NCBI GenBank assembly: GCA_900073065.1
Contig: FJOG01000025.1
Location: 682,001 to 746,000, forward strand
DNA from: Phialocephala subalpina
Taxonomy: Eukaryota > Ascomycota > Leotiomycetes > Helotiales > Mollisiaceae
Direction of reading: 5' to 3'
DNA length: 64,000 nt
Shown: positions 11,194-23,273 of the stretch, in pieces
Position numbering within the stretch: position 1 is the stretch's first letter
How the letters are laid out: each line of letters begins with the position of its first letter
Notes under the pieces: generated by a model
Told to the model about the DNA's origin: nothing
The model's input: the letters and a program-made list of their open reading frames with translations, nothing else
The model's database searches: none
Program-made: the position numbers and the translations under genes

Positions 11194-14100
11194 CTATCTG
11201 CGAACTCTCTTAGAGTCGCGACCTCCTCGGGAATCCACACCTTCGTCGCTGTGTCTCTTGCGACCACCATCCTCTCTTGTTCCACGGCTGTCGCGTCTGT
11301 CGTCGCCTCTCACATCTCCTCTTGGATCTCTGCTTCGTCCACTTGGCCCCCTCTCGGAACCACCACGCTCGCCTGCCCATCCAGCAGTGTGAGCAGTATC
11401 TCGCTCACGCCCTTCACGTCCATCACGTCTTCCACCATCTCTGTCTCTATCTCTCTCGCGTTCACGCCCCTCGCGCTCACGGTCCCGTCCACTGTCTCTA
11501 CCACTTGGCCCATCTCTGCCGCTGTCTCTTGCGGAAGACGAATCTTTCGGTGGTGAAGATCTTTGGTGTCTCTCTTTCTCTGGCTCACCACGATCTCCTC
11601 GAGGACGATCACTGCGATCACGGTATTCGCTCCTTCGCTCGTCTTCAGCACCGCGCTTGGTATCTCTCTCACGTCCAGGACTTCTTGAGCTTCGGCGACT
11701 GTGACGGCCAGAACGCTCTCTTCGTCCATTGCGATCTCTTTCTCTATCATCGACGGCAGCAGGAACGTTTGTGATTAGGTCAGCTCTATCCGGGTTGATG
11801 AGCTCTCTACCAGTATCCCGAGTGGGAGGTGGTCCAGGTGGAGGCGGTGGTGGAACCACAGGCGTAGAAGGGCCAGAAACTGGGGTATCAATTCCGATTC
11901 CAGAACCCATTCGTCCACGGTTCCGACTCACGCGGTCAGGTCCTTGCTGTTGGGCCTGTTGTAGCATGGTGTTGATGCCAGCAAGCTGGCGTCTGCCTCC
12001 TCGAGCTGCGCGCTCGGTAGCGGAAGCCGGTCCAGTGGGTGCTGCGAATCCGTTCTGTGGAATGGTAGGGCTTGATTGAGATCCCTTAGGTCCAGACGGC
12101 GGAGGAGCTGTTACTACTGGGGGAACATTTGGTCTTGCTCGATCGTTGCTCATCTGTCTTGGTTGGGGTTTGACCGGTGTTTCGTTGGCCAGTGCTCTCA
12201 ATCTGTCTGGGTGGATAGGAGGGGTAGCGGCTGGACTCGCAGGTTGACTGTGTCCTGGCTGTTGTGGGACCGAACTTCCAATTGCCTTTAGACGATCTGG
12301 ATGAATGCCAGTAGCGGGTGAAGCAACAGCTGGTGTGCTGGGAGCCGAAGCACCTGTAGTGATGGCTGGATCAAATTGACCAGATGCTGTACGTCTGGGG
12401 CGGTTTCCTGCAGGGCCAGTTGGAGGTTGCTTCTCTGGGGTTGGTGGTCGAGGAATATCGACGGGTCTGACATCACGGCGAGAGGCAGGAGTATTGACCG
12501 GACGATTCCCGTGCGAGTTTCGATCCCGGGGACCTGATGGTATATCAGAAACAGGTGTAGAATTCAAACGGCCGAAATTGGGATCTGGTTGCTGTCTTGA
12601 ATTTACATTCAATCGTCCATGATCTAGACCCATGTTTCGGGGCAATGTTTGAGAGGGCTGGAATGATGATCTATCATTTGGCGGTGCTCGGTCTCTATCA
12701 GCTGCTCTGTCGCTGCGAGGACCAGCTGGCGGGGGTTGAGATTCATCGCCACGACCGCGTGAACTGGTGTGAGTGTCCACGGGACCATTGCGAGCTGTTC
12801 GATCGTCTCGTCGCGAATCGAAATGGTCCTTCTCGGAAGCATGTCTTCTTGGAGACTGAGGTCTTGAGCCTCTCTCTCGTGCATCGTCTCTACCACGTCG
12901 AGGTGACTCTGAACGACCAACATCCTTATCACTAGAGATCAAAGCAGCTCTGTCCGGGTTGATAAGCTCTTGTCTGTCAGGGTTGACGAGCGGCATTCTT
13001 TCGGTACCGGCAGGAGGTCCACGATCTGCGGATGGTCTTGGTGGAGGCATGTCGCGAGACAGACGTCCGTCATTAGATATACGAGTGCCATTTGTGGATC
13101 TATCGTGGTTATCCCTCGCAGAATCTGCTGTCCAACGGGGAGGTGGGTCAGGTCGAGTACGCTCACGTTCAGGAGCTCTGTCAGAAGATCGACCGAAATC
13201 TCTGGGTGCTGGTTCCGCTGCTCGTCGGTCACCGCTAGGGTATTCGCGAGGCCTATCCCCGGGCCTATCACTGGGTCTATCGCCAGGTCGAGTGATAGAA
13301 CGGTCCATTCCTCGAGCATCAGGCAAACGTGAGTCTCTGCCGTCTCTCCTATCATTATGACGCGAGGGGTGTCTGTCCAGGAGATCACGGCTTGGGATTG
13401 GAGCGTCAGGCCTGCTTGGAAGACTCGGGTTTGATCGATCAAGAGGTGATCCTCTTGCTGAGTCGGGACGAGGTGGAATAGTGGCATGCGAGGGTGATGG
13501 CGAAGCTTTTGCAGCATTCTCGCGCTTGATCTGGTCTCTCCTGTCCAATATTTCAGATTTCTTCGGTTCGATGGTCGCACGGGGTACATCGGGCTTAGGA
13601 TCAACGATCTTGCCTGGGGTGCTGGTGGGTGCTGCTGTGGTAGGGGTAGAAGCTTTAGCGTCATCGACCTCGCCGTCCTCAACTTCGATAGGGACTTTTG
13701 GTGTACCCACGCCGAGGGAGCTGATAAAGTCAATAGATGCAGACGTTATAGGATGTGGATTGACTTACCTTGCTCGTGATTGAGGTTTGAACTCCGGAGC
13801 AGTGGGCTTCAAAGAGGATTTGGATGCCTTTAGAGCTACAGACTTCGCTTGTGCACCATTCGTCTGCGGTGGAATCTATAGCTTGTTAGTCATCTTGCCT
13901 CTGATTCAGATGATTTGTTACATACCACACTGTGACCAAATGCCTGTACCATAACCCATTTGCTAGTCTTTTGCTTCAACATAACCAATACTGTGTTTGC
14001 CGTTAAGGCAAGATCTTCGCGTACACCCTTCTCCCGCTTTGCGATTTCTTCCAGCTGGCCAATGAAAGCTTTGCCTTGGAAGTCAACTGCGGGATAGACG

Positions 14101-17100
14101 TCAACAACCGACTTGAGAATTGTGATAGCATTTCGAATATGCATCCACTCCTCACTAGACAGGCATTCGCGAATGGCTGTACTCAAGGTTTTGTGCCACA
14201 TCCACAGTATGTTCCTAAATCCCTTGTCTCCGTCGTGGTCGAGCCACGCCTTGGGCTTGCCCTCTTCATCTAAGGCCTTGGCAAAACCAAACAGACGCGG
14301 GCTTGAGCCATTCGAGCCCAGGGCTTCCTTCTGATAAATCGCAGCATCCCCATGCCATCGAGCCAAGTCTGAAAGTACAAGGCGTAAGAAGCGTCCGAGA
14401 TTCTCAGCTTCGCGAACCGTGCAAGTGAACAGGAGTGTTCGGAGGCGATTGGGCCTAAATATACGCCCATAGAGCGAGAGTGATCGAAAATGGGGGACGC
14501 CATTGTCGTGTAGGAATCTGATCAGTCTAAAACAGTATTCTGAATCGGCTGGAGAGAAGAGAAGGCGCGGAATTAAGCACTTCTCAAGGAATACATCGCT
14601 AATATCGTCACCCTTGTGAGTAGTCAAGAACCAGGTGGACTTGGTCTTCAGAAGGCGTGATTTTCGCAAGCTTGCACCACCGACGAGTTTCTTCATTTCC
14701 AGGAATAGCGTCTCGCGAGTCTCAGACACGACCTTCCTCTCGCTTTCTGCGGCACGGGCTGCAGCGCGGGCATCAGATGATCGAGACGCTGGCGCTGATG
14801 CAAGTACGAGCGCCTTCTCCTGAGAAATGAGCCTCTCGATTACAGCGTCATAGCTTCGTTGAGGGACAGCGAGATCGCTCAGGGCTGAGGCCCAAAATAG
14901 AACATAGAATTCAGGACTGAAGTATTCGAAAGTGCTTTCTGGAAGAGTGTTCTTGACTGTCTCGACAATGGCGTCCAGTCTGTTTCCGGAGAGAAGAGTA
15001 GGCGATTGAGGGGGTTCAGAAGCGGAAGGTGATGGCGCATTTGTCTCGTCTTTGATGTCTGCCATTGGGGTGTCCTCCTTGACTGCATCGCCGTTAACAT
15101 GGTTAGAATCAGATGCGCTGGATTCGCCATTTGTCTGTACGGGCTCCTCTCCCATCTTGATGTCACCTTCAGCATCAGCAGCTGGTGTAGACGCTTCCGC
15201 CGGGGGTGTGGAGGCCTTCACAGCCCCATTTATAGCAGATTTAGGTGAATGAGACTTGTGGTATGCCACGCTCACCCGACCAATCATAAATGCGAGCGCA
15301 GGGTCCAGACCGAAGTCTGTCAAGAGCTCTGGGATTGCAGGTACATGTTCGTCGAAGTCCTCAACAGAGAGATTGCTGCGGAGGAAATCAAGATACTGAG
15401 CTAATATCGTCTGCGTATCATCGATCATTGTTGCTAGAAGCTTGATATGGGCGTCTTCGTCTGGGATCTTGTAAATGGCGGCCTGCCTGTGTTGTGCAAT
15501 CGAAATGAGTAATTCGCCGGCCAACTTGGTTTCCGTCAAATTTTTCAAAAGTCTCTTGCCGGTCTTCAAGGATTCGAAACGCTGGTCCTTCAGGTCGATA
15601 AGAACCCATTTCCTCAAAGCCTCGCCTCCTGACATAGCAATGACTTGGATATCGTTGTAGTCGGTGTCCGGAACCACGCCTCCCATTTGAGCGATGAGTT
15701 CTTTCAAAATGACCAAGTCAGTCGCATTTCCTCGGTAGAGCTGATCATTGACATATTTGAGGACGGGTGACAAGTTCATGCCACTGTAGCGTTTGTAAAC
15801 CTTCCCCGAAAATGATGACAATGCCAGCAGCCATCTGCTAGGCAGTAGAGCAAACTCCGTATTGGTACGTGTTCTGTTCTTCCCTCCAAGTGCAACCATG
15901 AGAGACCAGACGAGCACATCAAATCCCAGATCGGTGAAGTATTTGGCACACTCCACAACGACTTCTGTCAAATTGGTGTACGATTCAATTTGACTGAGAG
16001 CGATTTCAAAAACAACACCTGGTGACGAGAATGTTATTTTTGATAGAGTTTTAGCCATGCTAGGAATGTTGTTCTTGCTGATTCGCTTCATAGTGTTGAT
16101 TGTTTCGGCTTTGGTGCGGGCAAAAGCTGCCCTTACTGCTGGCAGTCTGGAGGTCGGACCCTGGAACCATTCGGCGTAGATAGAGTATCTGACAGAAATA
16201 GGGTAGAATCTAAGCAAATCCCAAATCTCATTGGCGATCTGGGTATTGCCCTTAGTAACGCTGAGAGCTGGAACGAGTAATCGTTTGAGAAGATTTTCCC
16301 ATCTGGAGAGATTTTCCTGGGAATTATCTTCCGCCAGATTTTTGATCCCAATTCTAGCGAGCTTGGACAGGAGAGCGACATCTTTTCCGATGTTGGGTCC
16401 GACAAAGTTAAGGAAAGTGTCGCATAGTGTGAATAAGTCAGCAACAGTTTGACAGACGGGTACATTGTCGTTCCAGTCATCCCAGTAGAACCGATAAGAT
16501 GTACTTTCGTTGGTATCGAACTTATCGGGGAAAGGCCATCGTAGTTGCTTCTTGGCAGGTATGTGGGTGAGGCGAACCTGGCCCTTTGGCATCCCACTTT
16601 GGTCTACATCGGCAACCTTCTTGGTGGTGAAATCTGCATTGAGAGTTGCTACAGGCTCAGCTGCTCTATAGACCTTGTCGATGGAGTGATGTAAGATGCG
16701 ATTGATGAGATCCACAAGATCTGGGTATGCTTCGGGAAGCCAAGGGAAACGACCGAGGATGAACATTGCCTCTGGAATGGCGCCAATGGTCAAGAGGCAG
16801 GTCAACAGCTGAACCTTCTGATCACTAGGCTCGTCAAGCTTGTCTTTGTCTTCGTCTTCGGTGGCAGACTTGGCGATAGGGTCGGCCTTGGTTGCCGCTG
16901 CTTCCCGAGTTCTGGTCGTTGGAAGGGAATCATCCGTTAAAGCGCCAGCCCTGGTAAGTGCATTGTCGCCTCCACCCCGCGCAATTTTGTCTTTCTCTGC
17001 CAATTCCTTCATTCTGGCCTCTTTCAATGCTGGCATATCTTGGTCCAAAGGCCACAAGTGAGGGTATAGATCCCGCAGCGAGATGAAACCAATCTTGATC

Positions 17101-18614
17101 AACAAAGCCGCCAAGTAAATGAGGTTGGCTGGAAGAACATCTTCTTTGTCGCGAGCCTCAGATGCGTAGAAGCGTAACTTGAAACCAAGTAGCTGAGCTG
17201 CAACTCGATTTCCTGATGGTGGTAGTGTTCCAGTTGCCTCGATCCAAGCTCGGTCTGCTTCAAGATCGGCATCCCCGCTTCCTCTTGCATTCAGAAGTCG
17301 CTGCTTCATTTCCTCGCCAATGATCGGTGTGCCTCCCAACTCGAAGAAAGCATCCAAGCCAACCTCACGAGCTCGGTCCCAAAAAACCAGGTCTCTCTCC
17401 AAACGCTTCTCTTTAGATAACACTTCGTCTTCCTCGGTCGGCGCCCATCCAGTAGAGCTTGGCAAAGCCCATCTCGGTAGACCTCCATGTCTCATAGAGC
17501 TATCCAACTCTCCAATCCTAGGCCACCAAGAGCTGACTCGAAGCAGCTTGACAAAAAATCGGAAGTGCTTGACGAGTACAGCAGCAAATACGTCGAGCGT
17601 GATATCGAGAACTCTTCCAACATCCAGATCAAATGTACCGATCAAGGCCTTCACTCTCTCAAAAGTGTCCTCCACAGCTTCCTTCGAGGGAGGCTCGCCA
17701 CCGCTTGTAGTGAAAAGCTCTGTGACGAGTTTCGAATAACCTTCCGTCTCCTCCCGCAACAAGTTATAATTTGCTTGTCGATATAGAAGATTCGTAGCTT
17801 GTCGAACACCAACACGAATGAAAGTTTCGCGGGTTAAACCAAGGTCCTGAAGCATCTTTCCATCTAGTTTCTGTCGCATAGCAGTTGCTGATACCCCCGA
17901 GGCAATACAGAAACTTCGAAGGGCAGGATTGGCCGCGCCATCTTCTGCCTCATACATGACCGAGATGATGTCCAGGAAGTATGAATGGGGGTCGAAAGCA
18001 CCAGCGAGCTCTGTGTCGGAATAGACCTGGGGTCCAAGGATTTCCCTCACACAGCTGCCGGCGTCAATCGCATCGATACGGCCATCCAGAGTTGCACGGG
18101 TGAATTCCTGAATGACTGTGGAGAGGTCCATCGGATCCTCATCTTGACGTGCTTGTGTCCCAGCAGCTATAACCTCAACTCGGCCAGTCGTCTCCCAGGA
18201 AGCCATTCGTTCTTCGGTGAGGAATTCATAGTAGTAGGGTGCAGGATCGGGCTTCGGAAAAGGGTTGGGGAGTTCTGTTGTAGGAGTTGGGGTTTGTGCA
18301 GGTGTTGCTGCGGCGCTCAAGGGTCGTGGAGGAGGTGGAGACATAGGTCCTGGTGTAGGAGTTGCTCTGCCAGTACCGCTCAAGTTCAGCTTGTTCGGGT
18401 TGTCGCGAGGGTCATTCCTTGAATCGTTCCTTCGTCCTCCTTTACCACCGGCTCCTCCTTGTCCGCCACGGCTCGATCTTCTTTGTCCATTATCTCGCAT
18501 ATCTCCTCCTCGATCATGCTGTGCTAGAGCAGCATTCTGGGGTCGATGAGGGGATGGTCTGTTGTCGCCGCCATCCACCGACGACCGGTCGTTCCTCTTC
18601 CGCTTTGGACCCAT
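11194..18614 (-). CDS. THO2: THO complex subunit 2 (THOC2 orthologue)
   Basis: Largest scaffold subunit of the nuclear THO/TREX complex, which couples transcription to mRNA packaging and export and limits R-loops. Three exons (13926-18614, 13769-13875, 11194-13720), separated by introns of 50 and 48 nt with clean donors and acceptors, close in frame to 2440 aa. The first ~95 residues are an Arg/Gly/Asn-rich disordered leader, followed by a helical repeat body typical of THO2 up to about residue 1565. The remaining ~870 residues are a highly charged, disordered Arg/Asp/Ser/Pro-rich tail. This tail repeats short INPDRxxLI and HPDRLxAL motifs and ends in an RD/RE/RS-rich run, likely RNA-binding. 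The two large open frames here are one gene, because the splices join them without a break. It is divergent from MET2. Confidence 0.95.
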
Positions 18615-19108
18615 TCCGCTGCGATCCAGGTATTCTGCTCAATCTCTGCGCATGAGTAATTAAAGGTAAGCTTGAAGGCTTGCCAGCGAACGTGGTGAAA
18701 AGGTATTCAAGAATCAACGAAAATAATTCTGCGATGTGCGATGTTGGTTGCTGATTACCATGAGATGTTGCTGTCTGGCGAGATCAAATATTAGGAAAAG
18801 TCTTTTGTGGGATGGACGTCGATGCGCTCGACGCATTCACCTTTGAAGCTATATTCACCTATTTCCAGACTGCTTTCAACGCCCGCGTCTTTCGACGCGA
18901 TCCGAATGTGGACTAGTGTCAAAGCCAGCACAGCCACACGAGGCTGAAGCCTTCTCCATCTGCGATGCCGGCTGAAGAAATCTGACTGGATCCCGATGAC
19001 GTTTTCTATGGTCAATTAATGACTGGACAACAAACATTATAGGACCTATCTCCTGATTAAACCTCTCGATAATCTCTAAATGTTTAAAACTCTACTTCCT
19101 CAACGAAC
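18615..19108. promoter_or_regulatory. Divergent promoter region of THO2 and MET2
   Basis: 494 bp separate the two start codons, so both genes must start transcription here. No CACGTG-type sulphur/methionine element is visible. A 74-codon minus-strand open frame (18791-19015) is unrecognised and treated as chance. Confidence 0.5.
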
Positions 19109-20728
19109 ATGACGAGTGATATTTCGCCCAAGGGCGCAGCAGATGCTCCTGCTGCACAATTTGGTCAGTTATCCCACTAGAATTATCCCTCCAAGAACCG
19201 ACAACTGAATACGTCCAAGAAAGAACGCACCAGCAGCCTGAGAACCCTTTCGCAGCGTTGATACCAGATCAGACCATCGCGATTATTCCCTCTTTCACTC
19301 TCGAATCGGGCGTGACTTTACACAATGTCCCCTTGGCTTATAGCACCAGAGGAAAGCTTTCTCCGAATCGCGACAATGCTATGGTAATCTGCCACGCCTT
19401 GACTGGCAGCGCAGATGTTAGTGACTGGTGGGGCCCTTTACTAGGAGGACCTGGGAGGTCATTTGATATCTCAAGATTCTTTGTTATCTGCATGAACAGT
19501 CTGGGTAGTCCTTATGGAAGTGCTAGTCCTGTTACTTGCAAAGATGGGATATCGAGGAACGAGAGATACGGCCCAGAGTTCCCATTGACGACTATACGAG
19601 ATGATGTGAAGTATGACAGACCGTTTGGTTTTATGCGTATATGCTGACTCTTTTAGCATCCATAAGCTTCTGCTGGACGATTTAGGGGTACGACAAATCG
19701 CTACAGTCATCGGAGGCTCAATGGGAGGAATGCTGGTCCTCGAGTGGGCATATTTTGGAAAAGACTACGTTAGGTCGATTGTCCCAATAGCTACATCAAG
19801 CAGGCACTCTGCATGGGGAATCAGTTGGGGAGAAGCACAGAGACAAAGCATTTACGCAGATCCGAAGTACGACGATGGTTACTACCCCTTTTCGGATCCA
19901 CCTTCAACAGGTCTCGGGGCGGCCCGCATGTCAGCTCTGCTTACATACCGAAGCCGAAACTCCTTTGAAGCAAGATTCGGAAGGAATATTCCAGATGCCT
20001 CCAAGAAGCAAACTATCAGCGGAAATAACCATCCTTCCGACATCCATCTCGCCATCCACAATGACGGCCACCGCTCCAAACGCCCTCCTACCTCCAGACC
20101 CGGAAGCACGAGCTCCATTCCCAAGCAAGGGGAGACCAACCGCGCCTCAGCGACCAATCCTTCCGATTTATCAGACCCCCAATTCCACGGCGCCACAACC
20201 GATGCCTCCCTGACACCACCCCCATCCGCCAACGGCCGAAAACCAACATCAACCTATTTCTCTGCACAATCCTACCTCCGCTACCAAGGCGAGAAATTCG
20301 TCAAGCGATTCGACGGCAACTGCTACATAGCCATAACCCGCAAACTCGACACACACGACGTATCCCGCTACCGCGTCTCCGTCGACTCACCAGATCCCAT
20401 CGCCGAAGCTTTGTCTCAAATCGAACAACCCACTCTTGTTCTCGGTATTGAATCAGATGGTCTTTTTACTTTTGATGAGCAAAAAGAACTAGCGGCTAGT
20501 ATCCCGAATGCGAGGTTAAGGAAGATTGATAGTCCGGAGGGACATGATGCTTTCTTGCTGCAGTTTGAGCAGGTGAATAGACATATTCTTGATTTCTTAA
20601 CAGAAGTGTTGCCTGATATCATGGGCGTTCCTGGGAGTGAGGATGTGGCCACTGAGGAGGGTGTTGGGGCTGTGACGAAAAATAGCACTTTTGGTGAAGC
20701 GGAGGTTGATGATATCACCGCTTGGTAG
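19109..20728 (+). CDS. MET2: Homoserine O-acetyltransferase
   Basis: Transfers acetyl from acetyl-CoA to L-homoserine, the first committed step of methionine (and homocysteine) synthesis in fungi. Alpha/beta-hydrolase fold. Exons 19109-19163, 19220-19610 and 19657-20728 close to 505 aa. The ATG at 19109 was chosen because the first short exon then splices in phase onto NPFAALIPDQTIAI. The nucleophile elbow is GGSMGG, the acid is in ESDGLFTFD, and the catalytic His is in PEGHDAFLL. The family signature HALTGSADVSDWWGPLLG is present. A Ser/Pro/Asn-rich insert of about 80 residues, typical of fungal MET2, sits before YLRYQGEKFVKRFD. The C-terminal ~30 residues are a poorly conserved acidic tail. 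Confidence 0.95.
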
Positions 20729-21239
20729 TTTCGAGAAGTATTGAAATGTTCATAGGCGGTCTAGAAGGAAGGATACCCGTTCTGCACTTTGCTCGTTATG
20801 CTCATTCTAAATTCATGAATATACTTCAGTGTTCCCCACGATCCATCTCTTGTTTCTTCTTCAAGATTCATCCAGTCAATGTCCTCTCTCAGCAAATCCA
20901 AACCGCAGCCACGAGTTGGTCTATCCCACCATCCCATTGTCCCAAATAATCTCGGACATTCAAAAAGTTTTGTTGCACATCTAGTCACACGGTCGCAACT
21001 GCGAACCAAAGCTGGATTTTGACACCCTCAGCGGCTTCCCACCACAGCTATAAAGTCAATTCCTTATTTAAGCGATCAAAGGCTTTTTTTAGTAGTCTCT
21101 AGATCCTCAATCTGCAGTCGCTAGATAATAAGAAATTTGGTTCTCGGGATTTTAATCAAATAGCGTTGAGATCAAGTCGCAGAGGAGATCCAACTCTCCG
21201 AGATCAAAAGTGAGCGGATGAAGCAGTGCAGTCAGCCAC
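20729..21239. other. Convergent 3' intergenic region
   Basis: 511 bp between the converging 3' ends of MET2 and the Zn2Cys6 gene. There is an AT-rich patch around 21050-21170. I see no gene, tRNA or clear repeat. Confidence 0.6.
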
Positions 21240-22920
21240 TCAACTCGGCATCGAAGGGCGTAAGATATCCTGCCTCCCAGTCCTCAACAATACCTCAAGT
21301 CCATCATCCCCCTCCCCTTCAAAATCCCAAACCCTGCCCAATAAATTGATAACCACTACAAGAAGTTAGTAAGTGGTTTCAAAGGATGCTGAGGAGTTGA
21401 CGAGTCGAGGAGCTGAGCGCTTCGGGAGCTCGACTCCCTACGAAATGGTAGACATAGGGCGGGTTTTATACATACTCTTCACGCCCCCACTACCCGCTGT
21501 CCTCATAACATCCTCCATCTTCCTCCGAACCACATCTACACACTCCTCTTGTCCTTTTGCTGCGCTCCCAATAATGAGTAATGGCCAGACGTAGTAATCC
21601 ATACAAAGCGCGCTTTCGACGTAGGAGCCCATCTTTCCGATAATCTCGGTGGCTGCTACGACCAGAAGCTGGGCATATGCACTCTGCCGTCTTTCGGTGA
21701 GCTTAGAGAGCAAGAGCTCAATGGCGAAGATATATAGCCGAATTCCTAGTATGAATTTGGGGTCTGGATTGTTGTTGTTGTTCCCACCATCATTGTTTTC
21801 AAGCATAAAATTCTCTCTCCAGGTCGAGAATCTCGCAGCCAGCTTGTTAGCAGCCTCCAAGCCTCTTTCACTTGGAGCTTGAAGACCAAGTCTCGAGACT
21901 TCTACAACCAAGAAATACAGTTCCGGGCTCACACCCAAAAGAGGTGATTCACACAGCCTGTTACTTTGATTTCCCGGGCTAGAAAAGAGGTCCAAATGGG
22001 TGGAAACTACCGAGAATGAGATGTCGCAGGACTCTGGCATGAGCATCGCTACCGCCGAGGTGTTGTAGAGGATTGACTCGGCGATCAAACGCTCGAAGGA
22101 GTGGTCTGGAATGAGTTCTTGTCGCTGGAAGGAGAGCTGTCTTGAGTGGAGGATGTGAGAGGCGGCTTCGAGGTGTCGTTTTATGGAGCGGAGGTCGTCG
22201 AAGAACCAGATCTGGCGGAAGTCAGTCTTGTATGACTACGGAATGGGGGAATAATGGGCATACTTCAACGAGATAAGCAAGCACCAGAAGCATGATGAGC
22301 CAGTCCTCTGTGCCTTTAAGCCGCTTTTTCTCCAGCTGCTCACGTGTGGTGGAAACAGCTTGGGAATAAAACTCGATGGCTGTAAGCCGATATTCCGGGT
22401 AGAAGCACGAGAGGTGGACAGCTGAGCAGGCAAGAAGAGCATCCATCAGAACCGAGTGCTGCAATGCCCCATGGATGAACCATCCACTGGAGAAGTAAAT
22501 AGGATGTGCATGTGATCGTATCAAGTGAGGTTGGACCGCAGAGCGGTAATATTCGAACAGCTTGCAAGCTCTTGGTGACTGAAGAGCATCGACACCCCAC
22601 TTGTCGAATAGGACATTTTCTGGCGAGGGACATCGAGAAGATGTGGTAACTAGAGAGCCGGGACTTCGACTCCTGGTACTATTTGGACTTGTTGATGTCG
22701 ACTGGGTACCAGGCCAGCGGCATGATAGCCCATTCCGAGAACATCCGGAGCAAACCGGCCTCAACTCATCACATTTTTTTCGTCGTTCTCGACCTGAGTC
22801 TTGTCAGATTTGATCATGTATTTGGACATTGGAAGCTTGCTAACATTTGAAGCATCCAGTCTTAGTCCTCAGCCGAGCTGAAGGTCTCCTTCGAACTGAA
22901 CGTAGCGAAGCCTCCTGCAT
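21240..22920 (-). CDS. Zn2Cys6 transcription factor with fungal-specific C-terminal domain
   Basis: Nuclear sequence-specific regulator. Four exons (22845-22920, 22264-22793, 21476-22211, 21240-21355) close in frame to 485 aa. The binuclear zinc cluster is split by the first intron and reads Cys23-x2-Cys26-x6-Cys33-x6-Cys40-x2-Cys43-x6-Cys50 (GCFKC, RRKKCDE, CSGC), a canonical spacing. It is followed by a Ser/Pro-rich linker and a helical domain of the Fungal_trans_2/DUF3468 type. The last exon adds the usual INLLGRVWDFEG ending and is reached only by removing a 120-nt intron that belongs to an introner-like family (separate entry). Without that splice the protein would end early at 21438. 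The gene is divergent from the chromate-transporter pseudogene, 353 bp away, so the two may once have been a regulator-target pair. The target is unknown. Confidence 0.92.
21356..21475 (-). mobile_element. Introner-like intron, copy A (Zn2Cys6 gene)
   Basis: 120-nt phase-1 intron. In transcript sense it starts GTATGTATAAA and ends CTAACTTCTTGTAG. The same donor block, internal blocks (CCATTT, CTCCTCGACTC, TTTGAAAC) and final 14 bases recur in the intron at 53603-53706 of an unrelated gene. A central hairpin (GAGTCG...CGACTC, with inner AGCT/AGCT pairing) can form. The other introns in the window do not resemble it. Confidence 0.75.
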
Positions 22921-23273
22921 TTTTCCACGCTGATAAGACTATTCAGCCCATTCTTCTCCAATTGGTATCAGGACAGATCCTTCCTAAGATCGTTAATAAG
23001 CACACGAACCCGACTGATCATGCTAGCGAACCGTGTGTGTATGGTATGGTTAAGAGTTGATCGAAGCGAGCGAAACGGAAACGGCCAAGCACCCCTCGCC
23101 AAGACGGGACAGCAGGACGGAAAAGGTTGGAAATATGCATCACGTGAATAAGGCGTGATCCTCCCTTCGCTCACTGACTCATTTAAGACTTCTTACTCCT
23201 ATGTTACTAAAGTAAACTTGAATGTTGTCTCTTTAAAACAATCTCTATATTGTATCTCCAAATATTAGGGCTG
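22921..23273. promoter_or_regulatory. Divergent promoter with TCACGTGA palindrome
   Basis: 353 bp between the start codons of the Zn2Cys6 gene and the chromate-transporter pseudogene. It contains a perfect 8-bp E-box palindrome TCACGTGA at 23140-23147, the consensus for bHLH factors such as Cbf1-like proteins. Whether it is functional is unknown. Confidence 0.5.

Noticed and set aside
12939..13733. Long minus-strand frame of 264 codons within the THO2 tail, and plus-strand frames opposite it
   Set aside because: Shadows of the low-complexity Arg/Asp/Ser-rich THO2 exon; the THO2 frame alone joins the spliced N-terminal part.
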